In this document: piece after piece, positions 33,737 through 44,189 of the stretch
How positions within the stretch are numbered: the first letter of the stretch is position 1
Layout of the letters: every line of letters begins with the position of its first letter
Source: Paenibacillus sp. J23TS9
GTDB lineage: Bacteria > Bacillota > Bacilli > Paenibacillales > Paenibacillaceae
Assembly: GCF_018403225.1 (NCBI RefSeq)
Contig: NZ_BOSG01000001.1
Span: 806,001-870,000 of the forward strand
Length of the DNA stretch: 64,000 nucleotides
Reading direction: 5' to 3'
The notes under the pieces: generated by a model
The model's database searches: none
What the model saw: only the letters and a program-made list of their open reading frames with translations
What the model was told of the DNA's origin: nothing
Position numbers and translations under genes: made by a program

Positions 33737-34720
33737 ATGGCTGTGACGGACAACCTGAGCCGCAAAGAAAAGATTGTTTTATCGGTTGAAAATGTCAGAA
33801 AAAAGATCGGAAGAAAATGGATCATCGATGACGTCACGTTTGATGTCCGGGAAGGTGAAATCTTCGGATTTCTGGGCCCGAACGGAGCAGGCAAGACAAC
33901 GACGATCCGCATGCTGGTGGATTTGATCAAGCCAAGCAGCGGCATGATTAAGGTTTGCGGCTATGATGTGAACAGGCAGCAGGAAAAAGCCCTGCAATAT
34001 GTCGGTTCAATTGTGGAAAATCCGGAGGTCTACACGTACCTCACAGGATGGGAAAATCTTGAACATTTTGCCCGCATGCAGCCTGGAATCGACCAAAAGA
34101 GGATTCAGGAGGTCGTTGATATTGTCCGCCTCGATCAGCGGATTCATGACAAGGTGAGAACCTATTCCCTCGGCATGCGCCAGCGTTTGGGCATCGCGCA
34201 GGCTCTCTTAGGCAGACCCAAGCTGCTTATTCTTGATGAACCGACAAACGGTCTCGACCCGAAAGGGATCAAAGAGCTGCGTCAGTTTATAAGGGAGCTA
34301 GCGGAAGGCGGATTGGCAGTGTTTGTCTCCAGTCATTTGCTCAGTGAAATCCAGCTTCTATGCGATAGAGTAGCCATTATTAGCCGCGGACGGGTTTTGG
34401 CTGTAGGTGAAGTAGAGGAACTTGTTGCAGCGAACGCGAAATATGTGATCTGGGACCTTGAGCCGCCCGAAGCAGGGAAGCTTGAACTTGCAAGCCGGCA
34501 GGGGATTGATGTCATTGAGCAAGCGGATGCGGTATTGGATGACACGATCGTTGCCGGAATGAGCCCAGGCGCTATTGTTACCCGCATGGAGGAAGAAGGG
34601 ATTGCTGAAACGGTGACTCATCTGGTGCATTCGGGAATTTTAGTTCAAGGCGTGCACAAGATTAATCCGACTTTGGAACAGCTATTCCTGAAAATGACGG
34701 AGGGTGAGAGCATTGACTAG
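33737..34720 (+). CDS. ABC-2 type exporter ATPase
   Basis: A 327-residue single ATPase of the DRA/CcmA-type family. Walker A is GPNGAGKTT, the Q-loop VGSIVENPE, the signature YSLGMRQRLGIAQAL, Walker B LLILDEPTNGLDP, and the H-loop FVSSHLLSEI. The C-terminal 100 residues are a typical accessory extension. It powers the membrane protein encoded next. The ATG at 33737 follows AAAGGAGTG. Its stop overlaps the start of the permease, so translation is coupled. Confidence 0.92.
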   Translation: MAVTDNLSRKEKIVLSVENVRKKIGRKWIIDDVTFDVREGEIFGFLGPNGAGKTTTIRMLVDLIKPSSGMIKVCGYDVNRQQEKALQYVGSIVENPEVYTYLTGWENLEHFARMQPGIDQKRIQEVVDIVRLDQRIHDKVRTYSLGMRQRLGIAQALLGRPKLLILDEPTNGLDPKGIKELRQFIRELAEGGLAVFVSSHLLSEIQLLCDRVAIISRGRVLAVGEVEELVAANAKYVIWDLEPPEAGKLELASRQGIDVIEQADAVLDDTIVAGMSPGAIVTRMEEEGIAETVTHLVHSGILVQGVHKINPTLEQLFLKMTEGESID

Positions 34721-35702
34721 CGTGTTGCCTCTGATCAAGAATGAAACCATTAAAATCATCAAAAAGAAACGGTTTTATGTTATTCTGTTAATTCTGCTGG
34801 TGTTGGTTCCGATCTTCACTTATGCTCAAATGCGGTCTGCCGAACGGACGCGTGAAAAATTCAACGGAGACTGGCGGCTTGAAATTCAGCAGCAGATTAC
34901 CGATAATGAAAATTCCCTCGGAAGCGACAGGGTACCGGATGAATGGAAAAAGTTCAGGAAGATTTTCGTTCAGCAGCTCCAATATTATCTGGATCATGAT
35001 GTCAATCCGAACGAACCCAACGGCGTTACATTTACGCGGGAGTTTATGTCAAATTCAATAACTTTGTTTATACCCCTGCTGATTATGGCGATTGCATCCG
35101 ATATAGTATCCGGGGAACGAACCACCGGCACGATCAAAATGCTCCTGACCCGTCCGGTGAAAAGATGGAAGGTACTGCTGAGCAAGCTGGTGACGCTGTT
35201 TATGTTTACCTCGCTGATTGTCGTGGCTGCATTTGTGATTACGTACGTGGTGTCCGGAGCTGTTTTCGGCTATAAGGGATTTAATCTCCCGGTATTTACC
35301 GGCTTTCAAATTACCGGCTCTGATGTGGATTTGGCAGCTGTGCATGGCGTTCCGCAGTGGAAATACCTGCTCATGCAAGGGGGATTAATCTGGTTCGTGA
35401 GTCTGACCGTGGCCTCGCTGGCGTTCATGGTATCCGTCTTGGTACGGAGCACGGCTGCAAGCATCGTGGTTATGATGGCTGCGCTCATCGCGGGATCCAT
35501 TTTGACCAATATGGCTTCAGCCTGGACCAGCGCTAAATATTTGTTTATGGTTAACTTGGAGCTCACGGACTATCTGTCCGGAACACCGGCTCCGATTGAG
35601 GGGATGAATTTAGCATTTTCTTTGGCGGTTTTGTCCATATGGGCTATTGCCGCAATGATAATCTCATTCCTTGTCTTTACGAAAAGGGATATCTTGAATT
35701 AA
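34713..35702 (+). CDS. ABC-2 type exporter permease
   Basis: A membrane protein of about 329 residues with six hydrophobic segments. TM1 lies directly after a basic N-terminus (KNETIKIIKKKRFY), followed by a soluble extracellular domain of about 90 residues, then IVSGERTTGTIKMLLTRPVKRWKVLLSKL, the hallmark ABC-2 coupling region. The TTG start at 34713 has GGAGG 9 bases upstream and overlaps the ATPase gene; GTG 34704 is the alternative. With the ATPase it forms an exporter of unknown substrate; the SGNH hydrolase upstream may act on what is exported. Confidence 0.88.
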   Translation: MTSVLPLIKNETIKIIKKKRFYVILLILLVLVPIFTYAQMRSAERTREKFNGDWRLEIQQQITDNENSLGSDRVPDEWKKFRKIFVQQLQYYLDHDVNPNEPNGVTFTREFMSNSITLFIPLLIMAIASDIVSGERTTGTIKMLLTRPVKRWKVLLSKLVTLFMFTSLIVVAAFVITYVVSGAVFGYKGFNLPVFTGFQITGSDVDLAAVHGVPQWKYLLMQGGLIWFVSLTVASLAFMVSVLVRSTAASIVVMMAALIAGSILTNMASAWTSAKYLFMVNLELTDYLSGTPAPIEGMNLAFSLAVLSIWAIAAMIISFLVFTKRDILN

Positions 35703-35781
35703 AATGGACAAGGATAACAAAACATCTGTTTGCATTTTGGGGTGAAAATCCTACATAAAGAAGCACAAAGGGGGAGCATGA

Positions 35782-37767
35782 ATGGTCGACCAGATCGATA
35801 TGTTTGCAGAGTCATCACAGGGCGGCAGCAATAATGGCCACACCGGATACGATGCTGACGACATTCAAGTGCTCGAAGGCCTGGTTGCGGTACGCAAACG
35901 GCCAGGTATGTATATTGGCAGCACAAGTTCATCAGGGCTTCATCATCTGTTATGGGAGATTGTGGATAATGCCGTCGATGAGCATTTGGCCAAATACTGC
36001 ACGAGAATTGATATTACTTTACACAAAGACGGATCAATTACCGTCGTTGATAATGGACGAGGCATTCCGACAGGAATGCATAAGACAGGAATACCGACAC
36101 CACAGGTGGTTTTCACGATTCTGCACGCAGGAGGCAAGTTTGGCGGCGGCGGATATAAGAAATCAGGCGGTCTGCATGGTGTGGGTGCATCCGTAACGAA
36201 CGCGTTATCAGAATGGCTGGAAGTCGAAATTTACCGCGATGGTAAAGTTCACCGACAGCGTTTTGAATACTGGCAGGACAAAAAAGGGAAAGAGCATGTC
36301 GGCGAGCCTGTTACCGGACTTGAGGTACTGGGCAATACCAACAAAACAGGCACTAAAGTTACCTTTAAGCCTGATATCCGTGTATTCCATGCAGGAATCC
36401 AGTTTAACTATGACACGCTGTCGGAACGCCTGCAGGAGATTGCTTTTCTGAACTCTGGTCTTCGTATTGTACTTAAGGATGAGCGCTCAGGTAATTCCGA
36501 CGAGTTTTACTATGAAGGCGGAGCAAGCCAATTCGTTGAGTTTTTGAACGAAGGCAAAGACGTCCTGCATGAAGTCATTCACTTTTACGGTGAAAAGGAA
36601 GACGTCGAGGTAGAGGTCGCTCTGCAGTACAATGCTGGATATACCGAAACGTTGGCTTCATTTGTTAACTCAATCCCTACAAGGGGCGGGGGTACGCATG
36701 AGACTGGTTTTAAGACGGCATATACACGCATCATGAATGATTATGCCCGCAAGAACAGCATGCTCAAAGAAAAGGATAAGAACCTAGAGGGCAATGATCT
36801 CCGCGAAGGTATGATGGCGGTTATCAGCGTTAAAATGTCCGAGGTCGAATTCGTCGGCCAGACGAAGGATCAACTGGGCAGTGCTTCGGCCCGCAGTACG
36901 GTGGATGCGATTGTATCCGAGAAAATGCAGATCTTCCTGGAGGAAAATCCGCAGATTGCCCAGACGCTGATCAAAAAGGCGATCCAGGCATCGAAGGCGC
37001 GGGAAGCGGCGCGTAAGGCTCGGGATGATATGCGCACCGGCAAAAAGCGCAGTGAGAGCGCAAGTCTTGGCGGTAAGCTTAGCCCTGCACAGTCCAAGGA
37101 TTTTACCCGCACCGAGCTGTTTGTTGTTGAAGGGAATTCTGCCGGCGGTTCGGCCAAGCAGGGCCGTGACTCCAAAATTCAAGCGATCCTTCCGCTAAGG
37201 GGGAAGCCGCTTAATCCGGAGAAAGCCAAGCTCGCCGAGATTATGAAAAATGAAGAATACCGTACGATCATTCATGCGATTGGCGCAGGGATCGGAACTG
37301 AATTTGAAGTGGAAGACAGCAATTACTCCAAAATCATAATTATGACGGATGCCGATACAGACGGCGCACATATTCAAGTGCTGCTGCTTACATTCTTTTA
37401 CCGCTATATGAAGCCGCTGATTGATAAAGGCCGGGTCTATATCGCTCAGCCGCCGTTATATAAAATCACACGCAAATCGGGCAAGCTGGAGACGGTCAGA
37501 TACGCTTATACCGATGAGCAGCTGCAAAATTATCTCAAGGAATTCGGAAAAAATTATGAGCTTCAACGTTACAAAGGTCTTGGCGAGATGAATCCCGAAC
37601 AGCTGTGGGAAACAACGATGAATCCGGAAACACGTACGCTGCTTCAGGTGCAAATCGAGGATGCAGCCAAGGCTGAACGCCGTGTGTCCACGTTGATGGG
37701 CGACAAAATCGACCCGCGTAAACGCTGGATTGTGGAAAATGTCGACTTTAGAGAGTTCGAGGAATAG
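35782..37767 (+). CDS. parE: DNA topoisomerase IV subunit B
   Basis: ATPase subunit of topoisomerase IV, which separates linked daughter chromosomes. It has 661 residues. The GHKL ATPase has [17 protein letters not shown] and the glycine-rich lid [15 protein letters not shown]; the TOPRIM domain has [14 protein letters not shown] and DADTDGAHI; the C-terminus reads [24 protein letters not shown]. The absence of a long insertion and the pairing with parC favour ParE over GyrB. AAAGGGGGAG precedes the ATG. parC starts 11 bases after its stop. Confidence 0.94.
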   Translation: MVDQIDMFAESSQGGSNNGHTGYDADDIQVLEGLVAVRKRPGMYIGSTSSSGLHHLLWEIVDNAVDEHLAKYCTRIDITLHKDGSITVVDNGRGIPTGMHKTGIPTPQVVFTILHAGGKFGGGGYKKSGGLHGVGASVTNALSEWLEVEIYRDGKVHRQRFEYWQDKKGKEHVGEPVTGLEVLGNTNKTGTKVTFKPDIRVFHAGIQFNYDTLSERLQEIAFLNSGLRIVLKDERSGNSDEFYYEGGASQFVEFLNEGKDVLHEVIHFYGEKEDVEVEVALQYNAGYTETLASFVNSIPTRGGGTHETGFKTAYTRIMNDYARKNSMLKEKDKNLEGNDLREGMMAVISVKMSEVEFVGQTKDQLGSASARSTVDAIVSEKMQIFLEENPQIAQTLIKKAIQASKAREAARKARDDMRTGKKRSESASLGGKLSPAQSKDFTRTELFVVEGNSAGGSAKQGRDSKIQAILPLRGKPLNPEKAKLAEIMKNEEYRTIIHAIGAGIGTEFEVEDSNYSKIIIMTDADTDGAHIQVLLLTFFYRYMKPLIDKGRVYIAQPPLYKITRKSGKLETVRYAYTDEQLQNYLKEFGKNYELQRYKGLGEMNPEQLWETTMNPETRTLLQVQIEDAAKAERRVSTLMGDKIDPRKRWIVENVDFREFEE

Positions 37768-37778
37768 AAGGTGAATTG

Positions 37779-40223
37779 ATGAGCTTATCAGAACAGTTTC
37801 TGCCGGCTTTTTTGGAAGAGGTCGTGGGTGACCGATTCGGCCGGTATTCCAAATATATTATTCAAGACCGCGCCATCCCTGATGTGCGTGACGGTCTGAA
37901 GCCTGTTCAAAGACGGATATTGTATGCCATGTACGAGTCAGGCAATACGCATGAGAAGGGTTACCGGAAATCTGCGAAAACGGTCGGGGATGTAATGGGT
38001 AACTACCACCCTCACGGCGACACCTCGATTTATGACGGAATGGTCCGGATGGCACAACCATGGAAAATGGGGCATGTGCTGGTAGACGGCCACGGCAACT
38101 GGGGCTCGATTGATGATGATCCTCCGGCAGCCATGCGTTATACGGAAGCCCGACTCTCACCAATCGCATTGGAACTGCTGAGAGACATTGATAAGCGGAC
38201 AGTCCAGTTCAAGGATAATTTTGACAACACCGCCAAGGAGCCGGTCGTGCTTCCTGCGCGGTATCCGAACCTGCTGGTCAACGGTGTCAGCGGGATTTCG
38301 GCGGGTTTCGCCACCGAAATTCCTCCGCATAATCTGCGGGAGGTCATCGATGCTTGTGTGGCTGTCATGCAGAAGCCTGAAATTGAACTGGAAGAGATCA
38401 TGACGTTTATCAAGGGTCCTGATTTTCCGACGGGCGGTCTGATTATGGGCGAAGAGGGAATCAAGGAAGCTTACCGGACCGGTAAGGGACGCATCTATTT
38501 GCGTTCCAAAGCCGATATCGAATTTTTGCGGGGCGGTAAACAGCAAATCGTTGTGACGGAAATTCCTTATCAGGTAGTCAAATCCCGTTTGGTTACCCAG
38601 ATGGAAAACATTCGTATTGAGAAAAAAATCGAGGGTATCGCAGAGGTTCGTGATGAAAGCGGACGGGAAGGCTTGCGGATCGTCGTTGAGATCAAAAAAG
38701 AAGCAGATGCGCAAGGTATTATGGCGTATTTGCTCAAAAAGACGGATCTTCAGGTAACATATAACTTTAACATGGTCTCTATCGTGAATAAGGCACCGCA
38801 GCAGCTTGGCCTTAAACCCATGCTTGAAGCTTATATCGGACACCAACGTGAAGTCGTGAGCAATCGTACGCGTTTTGATCTGGAAAAGGCCGAAGACCGT
38901 GCCCATGTCCTTGAAGGACTGGTCAAGGCTCTGAATATTCTGGATGAGGTGATCGCGGCAATTAAGGCCTCGAAAAATCGTCAGGATGCCCAGAACAACC
39001 TGCAATGGATGTTTGGATTCACCGAGCGGCAGGCAGATTCGATTCTGACCCTTCAGCTGTACCGTCTGACCAATCTGGAGATTACAACCCTTCAGAAAGA
39101 GCTAGATGATCTGATGAAGAAGATTGATTCCTACCGTTCAATTCTCGAGAGTGATAAAAAGCTGATTGCACTAATCCGTAAGGAATTGCTGGAGATTAGG
39201 GACAAATACGGAATTGATCGCAGATGCTCTATCCAAGGCGAAGTCGAAGAGATCAAGGTTAACCTGGAAGTCATGGTCAGCTCCGAGGACGTTCTGGTGA
39301 CGCTATCCAATGATGGCTATATCAAGCGGACAAGTATGCTCTCCTTTACCAGATCGGGCGGAGAACGTGGGAATTCAGGCATCAAGGAAGGCGATTATAT
39401 TTCGAGGATCTTTGAGATCAACACACTCGATAATCTGCTCATATTCACGCAGAAGGGACAGTTCTTCCTGCTTCCGGTTCACCAGATACCTGAGTTCAAA
39501 TGGAAAGATCCCGGAACTGCTATTGTGAATGTGATTCATCTTTCCAAGGAAGATGTTATTGCCGGAGTGATTCCGGTCAATAATTTCGAAGAACCCAATC
39601 ATTCGCTTGTCTTTGTTACGAAGAGGGGACAAGTCAAACGGACGGAACTCAAAGAGTATATGACCAACCGTTCCGGGGCGGTGGCTGCCTGTAAGGTTGG
39701 CGCGGACGACGAGATTATCTCGGTCACGCTCAGCGGCGGAACCAAGGATATACTTCTGGTCAGCAAAGACGGCATGAGCATTCGCTTCAGAGAAAGCGAT
39801 GTCAATGCCATGGGCCGTGTATCCGCTGGTGTGAAAGGGATTCAGCTTCGCGAAGGAGACGAGGTCGTTTCTGCATTGTGGGTTGAGGAAGACGAAGGTG
39901 AAATTCTGACTCTGACCGATCTTGGTTACGGTAAGCGTACGCTGCTCGCGGATTACCAGCCGCAGAGTCGTGGTGGCAAGGGACTGGCAAACTTTGAATT
40001 TAAGGAAGGCAAACGCGTAAAACCGAACGGAAATCGAATTGCCGGCGCGTTCTACTGCAGGGAGCCTTTGCAAATTACTGCCATCAGCCGAGACGGATTG
40101 AATTATTCTTTCAGTTCGGAGCAAGCTCCGATCACAGAGCGCAAATCGACAGGGAAATTGCTCGTTCATCTTGAGAAAAAAGACGAAATATCGGCTTTGC
40201 TGGTGTATCCTGAATCCTCTTGA
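37779..40223 (+). CDS. parC: DNA topoisomerase IV subunit A
   Basis: DNA-cleaving subunit of topoisomerase IV, 814 residues, with the active-site Tyr121 in [11 protein letters not shown]. The winged-helix and tower region is followed by a C-terminal pinwheel of about 320 residues with six beta-blades (for example [18 protein letters not shown]). The quinolone-determining region reads [10 protein letters not shown]: Thr82 at the position of Ser80 and Asp86 at the position of Glu84 of S. aureus ParC. The ATG at 37779 is used (AGAAGGTG upstream). It forms an operon with parE and ends at the hairpin at 40258. Confidence 0.95.
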   Translation: MSLSEQFLPAFLEEVVGDRFGRYSKYIIQDRAIPDVRDGLKPVQRRILYAMYESGNTHEKGYRKSAKTVGDVMGNYHPHGDTSIYDGMVRMAQPWKMGHVLVDGHGNWGSIDDDPPAAMRYTEARLSPIALELLRDIDKRTVQFKDNFDNTAKEPVVLPARYPNLLVNGVSGISAGFATEIPPHNLREVIDACVAVMQKPEIELEEIMTFIKGPDFPTGGLIMGEEGIKEAYRTGKGRIYLRSKADIEFLRGGKQQIVVTEIPYQVVKSRLVTQMENIRIEKKIEGIAEVRDESGREGLRIVVEIKKEADAQGIMAYLLKKTDLQVTYNFNMVSIVNKAPQQLGLKPMLEAYIGHQREVVSNRTRFDLEKAEDRAHVLEGLVKALNILDEVIAAIKASKNRQDAQNNLQWMFGFTERQADSILTLQLYRLTNLEITTLQKELDDLMKKIDSYRSILESDKKLIALIRKELLEIRDKYGIDRRCSIQGEVEEIKVNLEVMVSSEDVLVTLSNDGYIKRTSMLSFTRSGGERGNSGIKEGDYISRIFEINTLDNLLIFTQKGQFFLLPVHQIPEFKWKDPGTAIVNVIHLSKEDVIAGVIPVNNFEEPNHSLVFVTKRGQVKRTELKEYMTNRSGAVAACKVGADDEIISVTLSGGTKDILLVSKDGMSIRFRESDVNAMGRVSAGVKGIQLREGDEVVSALWVEEDEGEILTLTDLGYGKRTLLADYQPQSRGGKGLANFEFKEGKRVKPNGNRIAGAFYCREPLQITAISRDGLNYSFSSEQAPITERKSTGKLLVHLEKKDEISALLVYPESS

Positions 40224-40257
40224 TGAACGCTGTCCGGCTCTGAATAAGAACGATGTT

Positions 40258-40295
40258 AAGGTGTCTTCGCCCTCGCAGGGCGGGGATGCCTTTTT
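40258..40295 (+). terminator. terminator of parEC
   Basis: AAGGTGTCTTCGCCCT pairs with AGGGCGGGGATGCCTT around CGC (with G-T pairs), followed by TTT. Confidence 0.85.
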
Positions 40296-40387
40296 CACAA
40301 AAAAATTTTGATGCGAGGAAGGAATTGGAACGGAATTGCTCGAAAGTTAATCCTGTAAAAGATTGCTTGCGAAAGGAAGATAATCCC

Positions 40388-40798
40388 GTGCAGACTTCCG
40401 AATTTGCGAAAATATGGTCTAAACTGAGCAAAGATTACAAATTACATATGGAGAATGAATTGGCTCCCGCCCTTACTGAAGCTCAGCTCGTTGTACTTGA
40501 GGTGCTTGGGGAGCAAAAGCGGATGAAGCCTTCCGAGCTGACACCGCTGCTGGCGACCAGCCCGGCTGCGGTAACGATGCTGCTCGACCGGATGGAGAAG
40601 AACGGACTAATCAACAGGGAACGTGATGGCAACGACCGCCGTATTGTCTGGGTGTCCATATCGGATAAGGGCAGCCAGGAGGTTGTACGCGGCCTGCAAA
40701 TCCGTGATGCATTTCTTGCCAGCATTCTCTCACGTATTTCGTCACATAATCAGCAGCTCCTGATCTATTTATTGGGAAAGCTAACTATGGTGCCCTAA
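40388..40798 (+). CDS. MarR-family transcriptional regulator
   Basis: A 136-residue winged-helix protein. The HTH is about 56-80 (MKPSELTPLLATSPAAVTMLLDRMEKNGLI), the wing DGNDRRIVWVSISDKG has the conserved Asp-x-Arg, and the C-terminal helices support dimerisation. The GTG at 40388 is chosen because AAAGGAAG lies 6-10 bases upstream; the open frame extends 45 codons further into the parC terminator and is not coding. It lies 39 bases before the NiaP-like transporter, so it may control it or share its transcript. The ligand is unknown. Confidence 0.87.
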   Translation: MQTSEFAKIWSKLSKDYKLHMENELAPALTEAQLVVLEVLGEQKRMKPSELTPLLATSPAAVTMLLDRMEKNGLINRERDGNDRRIVWVSISDKGSQEVVRGLQIRDAFLASILSRISSHNQQLLIYLLGKLTMVP

Positions 40799-40837
40799 GA
40801 AGGCTCTAAAAGAATAAATGTAGAGGAAGTCAACTAG

Positions 40838-42058
40838 ATGAACGATGCGGCACTTCTGAAAAATCCTAAAACAAAAAAATTGCTGTTCAGCGCTGGCTTC
40901 AGCTGGCTTTTTGATGCAATGGACGTCGGTATTATCTCTTTTATCGTGACCGCTCTGACATTGGAGTGGAAGCTGTCGCCACAGGATATCGGTATTCTGA
41001 CGAGTATGAATTCAGTGGGTATGGTATTTGGTGCAGCGGCAGCTGGTTATTTGGCTGATCGGTTCGGGCGTAAAAAGGTTCTTCTCTGGACCTTGCTGAT
41101 CTTCTCCGTGGCCAGCGGGTTGTCCGCATTAGCTTCGAGCTTCTGGGTGCTGTGCCTGCTGCGATTTATCACGGGTATCGGGCTTGGAGGAGAGCTTCCT
41201 GTCGCTTCCACACTCGTATCCGAAAGTATGCCTGCCAGCCAGCGCGGACGGGCTGTAGTGCTGCTGGAGAGCTTTTGGGCGGGAGGCTGGCTGGTCGCTG
41301 CGTTGATTTCGTACTTTTTGATTCCAACCTATGGCTGGCAGATTGCTTTTGTGATCGGAGCACTGCCCGCCCTGTATGCACTGTATTTGCGACGTGCCAT
41401 TGATGACTCGCCTCTGTATAAAAGCGGGAAGGGCAAGATGGCGTCACAATCCTTTACTAGTAAGCTGAACTCCATATGGACCCGTAAACACCGTCGTACG
41501 ACGGTTATGCTGTGGATCTTATGGTTTACGGTCGTGTTCTCCTATTATGGGATGTTCTTATGGCTCCCTTCTGTCATGACGATGAAGGGCTTCAGTCTGA
41601 TCAAAAGCTTTGAATATGTGCTGATTATGACGATCGCTCAGCTTCCAGGCTATTTTACGGCAGCCTATTTCATCGAAAAGTTTGGCAGAAAATTCGTGAT
41701 GATTACTTACCTGGTTTTAACAGCCGTAAGTGCTGCATGGTTTGGAAATGCCGATTCTGCCGGCATGCTGGTCGCAGCAGGCATCTGTCTATCCTTCTTC
41801 AATCTTGGAGCCTGGGGAGGACTGTATGCTTATACACCGGAGCTGTATCCTAACTCAGTACGTTCGACGGGTGTAGGACTGGCAACATCGGTGGGGAGGA
41901 TCGGCGGCGTCATTGCGCCATTCCTGGTAGGTTACCTGGTGCAGCATCACATTCAGATCAGCACGATTTTCATTTTGTTCTTCGTAGTCATTCTGATCGG
42001 CGCGATTGGTGTTTTGCTGCTTGGCACAGAGACCAAGGGCAAGGAATTGACAGATTAA
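40838..42058 (+). CDS. niaP: MFS transporter, NiaP (niacin)-like
   Basis: A 406-residue transporter with 12 membrane segments. It resembles Bacillus NiaP (YceI) strongly from memory: GFSWLFDAMDVGIISFI in TM1, motif A GYLADRFGRKKVLL, GLGGELPVASTLVSESMP, VVLLESFWAGGWLVAALISY, FSYYGMFLWLPSVM, LAQLPGYF-like and FFNLGAWGGLYAYTPELYP. NiaP imports nicotinate or nicotinamide for NAD synthesis. Some relatives move aromatic acids, so the substrate is not certain. No NiaR gene is beside it; a MarR gene is. RBS is weak (GAGGAAG). Confidence 0.75.
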   Translation: MNDAALLKNPKTKKLLFSAGFSWLFDAMDVGIISFIVTALTLEWKLSPQDIGILTSMNSVGMVFGAAAAGYLADRFGRKKVLLWTLLIFSVASGLSALASSFWVLCLLRFITGIGLGGELPVASTLVSESMPASQRGRAVVLLESFWAGGWLVAALISYFLIPTYGWQIAFVIGALPALYALYLRRAIDDSPLYKSGKGKMASQSFTSKLNSIWTRKHRRTTVMLWILWFTVVFSYYGMFLWLPSVMTMKGFSLIKSFEYVLIMTIAQLPGYFTAAYFIEKFGRKFVMITYLVLTAVSAAWFGNADSAGMLVAAGICLSFFNLGAWGGLYAYTPELYPNSVRSTGVGLATSVGRIGGVIAPFLVGYLVQHHIQISTIFILFFVVILIGAIGVLLLGTETKGKELTD

Positions 42059-42075
42059 ATCTCTTGCAGACTGCG

Positions 42076-42105
42076 AAAAAAGGCGGCCAACAGGCTGCCT
42101 TTTTT
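42076..42105 (+). terminator. terminator after niaP-like gene
   Basis: AAAAAAGGCGGCC pairs with GGCTGCCTTTTTT around AACA. It is nearly symmetrical and could work on both strands. Confidence 0.93.
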
Positions 42106-42254
42106 CTTACTTAATAGGGCTTATTAAAATGTTCGATAAAAAATACGCAGAAACCATGTTTGTGAAAATGCTATGCTTTGAATTATAATAAAATATGTTG
42201 CAGTTATGAGAATTGAACTTAATCTATATAGACGTCATTGAAACGGAGGGATTT

Positions 42255-42602
42255 ATGATGCAGCTGATTAACCCGCAAATGGTTCAAGAGCTTCTCGATA
42301 AATTACAGGATCAGGATCTTTATATACATCTGGAAATGACGACCGGAGCGTATGCTTCCCACGAGGATGAATCCAAATTTACAGCATCCACATTTATCAA
42401 AAATGGTGTCGTACGCTACAATCATGGCTCCATCGCAGGCTTTGGGCCATACCGCGTTGGGCTTAAAATGGAGCAGGGATGGATTTATGCCCAAGGGCTG
42501 ACTCATATTGATCAGACAGAGACGGAACGTCTCATCATGGCAGGCCATGACAGCGAAGGCAAGCTCGTTGTTGCTCTTCAGTTAAGCAAGGAACCATTCT
42601 GA
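42255..42602 (+). CDS. yojF: YojF family protein (DUF1806)
   Basis: A protein of about 115 residues, MMQLINPQMVQELLDKLQDQDLYIHLEMTTGAYASHEDE..., with the features of the YojF/DUF1806 family: VYIHLETTNGAYA-like strand, AFIRN-like FIKNG, and YRVGLKMEQGWIYAQGLTH. In Bacillus it is encoded directly before the bacillithiol deacetylase bshB2 (yojG), as here, with a gap of 45 bases. Its own biochemical role is unknown; the association suggests the bacillithiol pathway. GGAGGG precedes the paired ATGs at 42255/42258. Confidence 0.85.
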   Translation: MMQLINPQMVQELLDKLQDQDLYIHLEMTTGAYASHEDESKFTASTFIKNGVVRYNHGSIAGFGPYRVGLKMEQGWIYAQGLTHIDQTETERLIMAGHDSEGKLVVALQLSKEPF

Positions 42603-42647
42603 ATAATTCACAACATCGGTCATAAATCGTGAAAGGGTGATAGAGAT

Positions 42648-43304
42648 ATGGAGAATCATATACTGGTCGTTTTTCCGCATCCGGACGATGAATCGTTCGG
42701 GACATCCGGAACATTGGCTAAACGAATACATGAAGGTGCACAGGTGACATATGCCTGCCTGACATTAGGCGAGATGGCCCGTAATATGGGTAAGCCGCTG
42801 ATGGCTAACCGGGTTACGCTTCCGGAACTCCGCAAAAAAGAGCTTGCTGAATCAGCCCGTTCAATAGGGATTCAGGATGTTCGTATGATGGGATTGCATG
42901 ATAAGACGATTGAATTTGAAGATCAGGATATGCTGGATGGAATGATTCGGGATTTGATTGACGAACTTAAACCGTCTCTGATCATTACATTTTATCCTGG
43001 TTACAGCGTACATCCGGACCATGATGCAACCGGTGCAGCGGTCATCAGAACGGTTGCAGCGATGCCGAAGGGGGAGCGTCCAGTCGTGAATTGTGTCGCT
43101 TTTTCCAAAGGCTGCGAGAAAATTCTGGGCAAGCCGGATGTTATGGTGGATATCCAGGACTTTCTTCCAAATAAATTCGGATCCATCCGTGCCCACAGCT
43201 CTCAGTTCCGCTGGAAGGATATGCTGGGCAGCCTGACTGAGGATGACGAGCAGATTAAAAGCCGATTCAGCAAAGAAAGATTCTGGACTTATCATTTCGA
43301 ATAA
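42648..43304 (+). CDS. bshB2: bacillithiol biosynthesis deacetylase BshB2
   Basis: A 218-residue zinc deacetylase of the PIG-L/LmbE family that removes acetyl from GlcNAc-malate in bacillithiol synthesis. The full metal and base motif FPHPDDESFG is present (His11, Asp13, Asp14), along with VHPDHDATG (zinc His) and AFSKGCEKILGKPD. YojF upstream is its standard partner. RBS AAAGGGTGA. It contrasts with the other PIG-L protein in this window (63237), whose first motif lacks the base aspartate. Confidence 0.92.
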   Translation: MENHILVVFPHPDDESFGTSGTLAKRIHEGAQVTYACLTLGEMARNMGKPLMANRVTLPELRKKELAESARSIGIQDVRMMGLHDKTIEFEDQDMLDGMIRDLIDELKPSLIITFYPGYSVHPDHDATGAAVIRTVAAMPKGERPVVNCVAFSKGCEKILGKPDVMVDIQDFLPNKFGSIRAHSSQFRWKDMLGSLTEDDEQIKSRFSKERFWTYHFE

Positions 43305-43377
43305 GTTAATATCTCGGTACGCAGACTTGGTGTTTGTGGAATCCGAATTCTTTTTTCGAAAGGTGAGTTGAGAAGAG

Positions 43378-44130
43378 ATGAGCAGAGCTGAGAAGAGTAA
43401 AGAATTAGAAGAGAAACAGGTACATGCGTTAGAAGAGGCCGAGAAGCGGCTGGAGCGGATTGTGTTTATTGGCAGGACATTCGATGAATACATGCGCATG
43501 TTCGACCTGGATGAGAATACGATCTCGGGCCTAAGTATACTGGATTGTCCTGGCGGTGCGTGTTCGTTTACGGCAGTTGCCCGTAAGCTTGGCTGTGAGG
43601 TACTGGCTGCGGATATCGCTTATTATCATGACACAGAGAAGCTGTATGAAAAGGGTATTCAGGATATCGTTCACGCCATGGAGCATGTTGAAACCGAGAA
43701 AGAAAGGTATATTTGGACCGAATTCTTGTCGGTAGAGAATCTTCGGGCAGAGCGGAACAAAGCTTTGCAGGATTGCGTAAGCGACATGCGTCTTCATCCG
43801 GAGCGGTATATTCCGGTTACGCTGCCTTCACTTCCATTTCAGACAGAACAGTTCGATATGACCTTATCGGCACATTTCCTGTTCACTTATGCTGACAAGC
43901 TGGATATTCAGTTTCACCTTGAGACCTTGCGTGAATTGTTTCGTGTGACAAGGACTGAGGTACGGATCTTTCCGCTTGTAGACCAGAGCGGGAGAATTCC
44001 TGAGCAAGTCGATAAGCTTGTCGATTTCGCTCATACCGTGGGCTGGACAGCTGAAATTAAAACCGCACACTACCACTTCCAGAAAAATGCTGATCATATG
44101 CTTATTTTTCGAAATACCCATCATAATTAA
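43378..44130 (+). CDS. class I SAM-dependent methyltransferase, unknown substrate
   Basis: A 250-residue protein. The SAM-binding motif I is LSILDCPGGACSFTAVARKLG (about 53-73), followed by VLAADIAYY for the acidic loop. The N-terminal 30 residues are a highly charged Lys/Glu helix. LPSLPFQTEQFDMTLSAHFLFTYADKL marks the post-motif strand typical of class I enzymes. I do not recognise a specific family. The gene follows bshB2 after 73 bases with RBS AAAGGTGAG and is convergent with the pseudouridine synthase, with a hairpin between. Confidence 0.75.
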   Translation: MSRAEKSKELEEKQVHALEEAEKRLERIVFIGRTFDEYMRMFDLDENTISGLSILDCPGGACSFTAVARKLGCEVLAADIAYYHDTEKLYEKGIQDIVHAMEHVETEKERYIWTEFLSVENLRAERNKALQDCVSDMRLHPERYIPVTLPSLPFQTEQFDMTLSAHFLFTYADKLDIQFHLETLRELFRVTRTEVRIFPLVDQSGRIPEQVDKLVDFAHTVGWTAEIKTAHYHFQKNADHMLIFRNTHHN

Positions 44131-44134
44131 ATTC

Positions 44135-44168
44135 AAGCCGGAGCTGCATATGCTGCTCCGGCTTTCTT
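44135..44168 (+). terminator. terminator between convergent genes
   Basis: AAGCCGGAGC (44135-44144) pairs with GCTCCGGCTT (44155-44164), then TCTTTT. Confidence 0.85.
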
Positions 44169-44189
44169 TTATTGACATCTTATGCTTAA

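Noticed and set aside
38157..39005. 282-codon reverse frame opposite parC
   Set aside because: Antisense shadow of a highly conserved gene; no RBS and no recognisable motifs.
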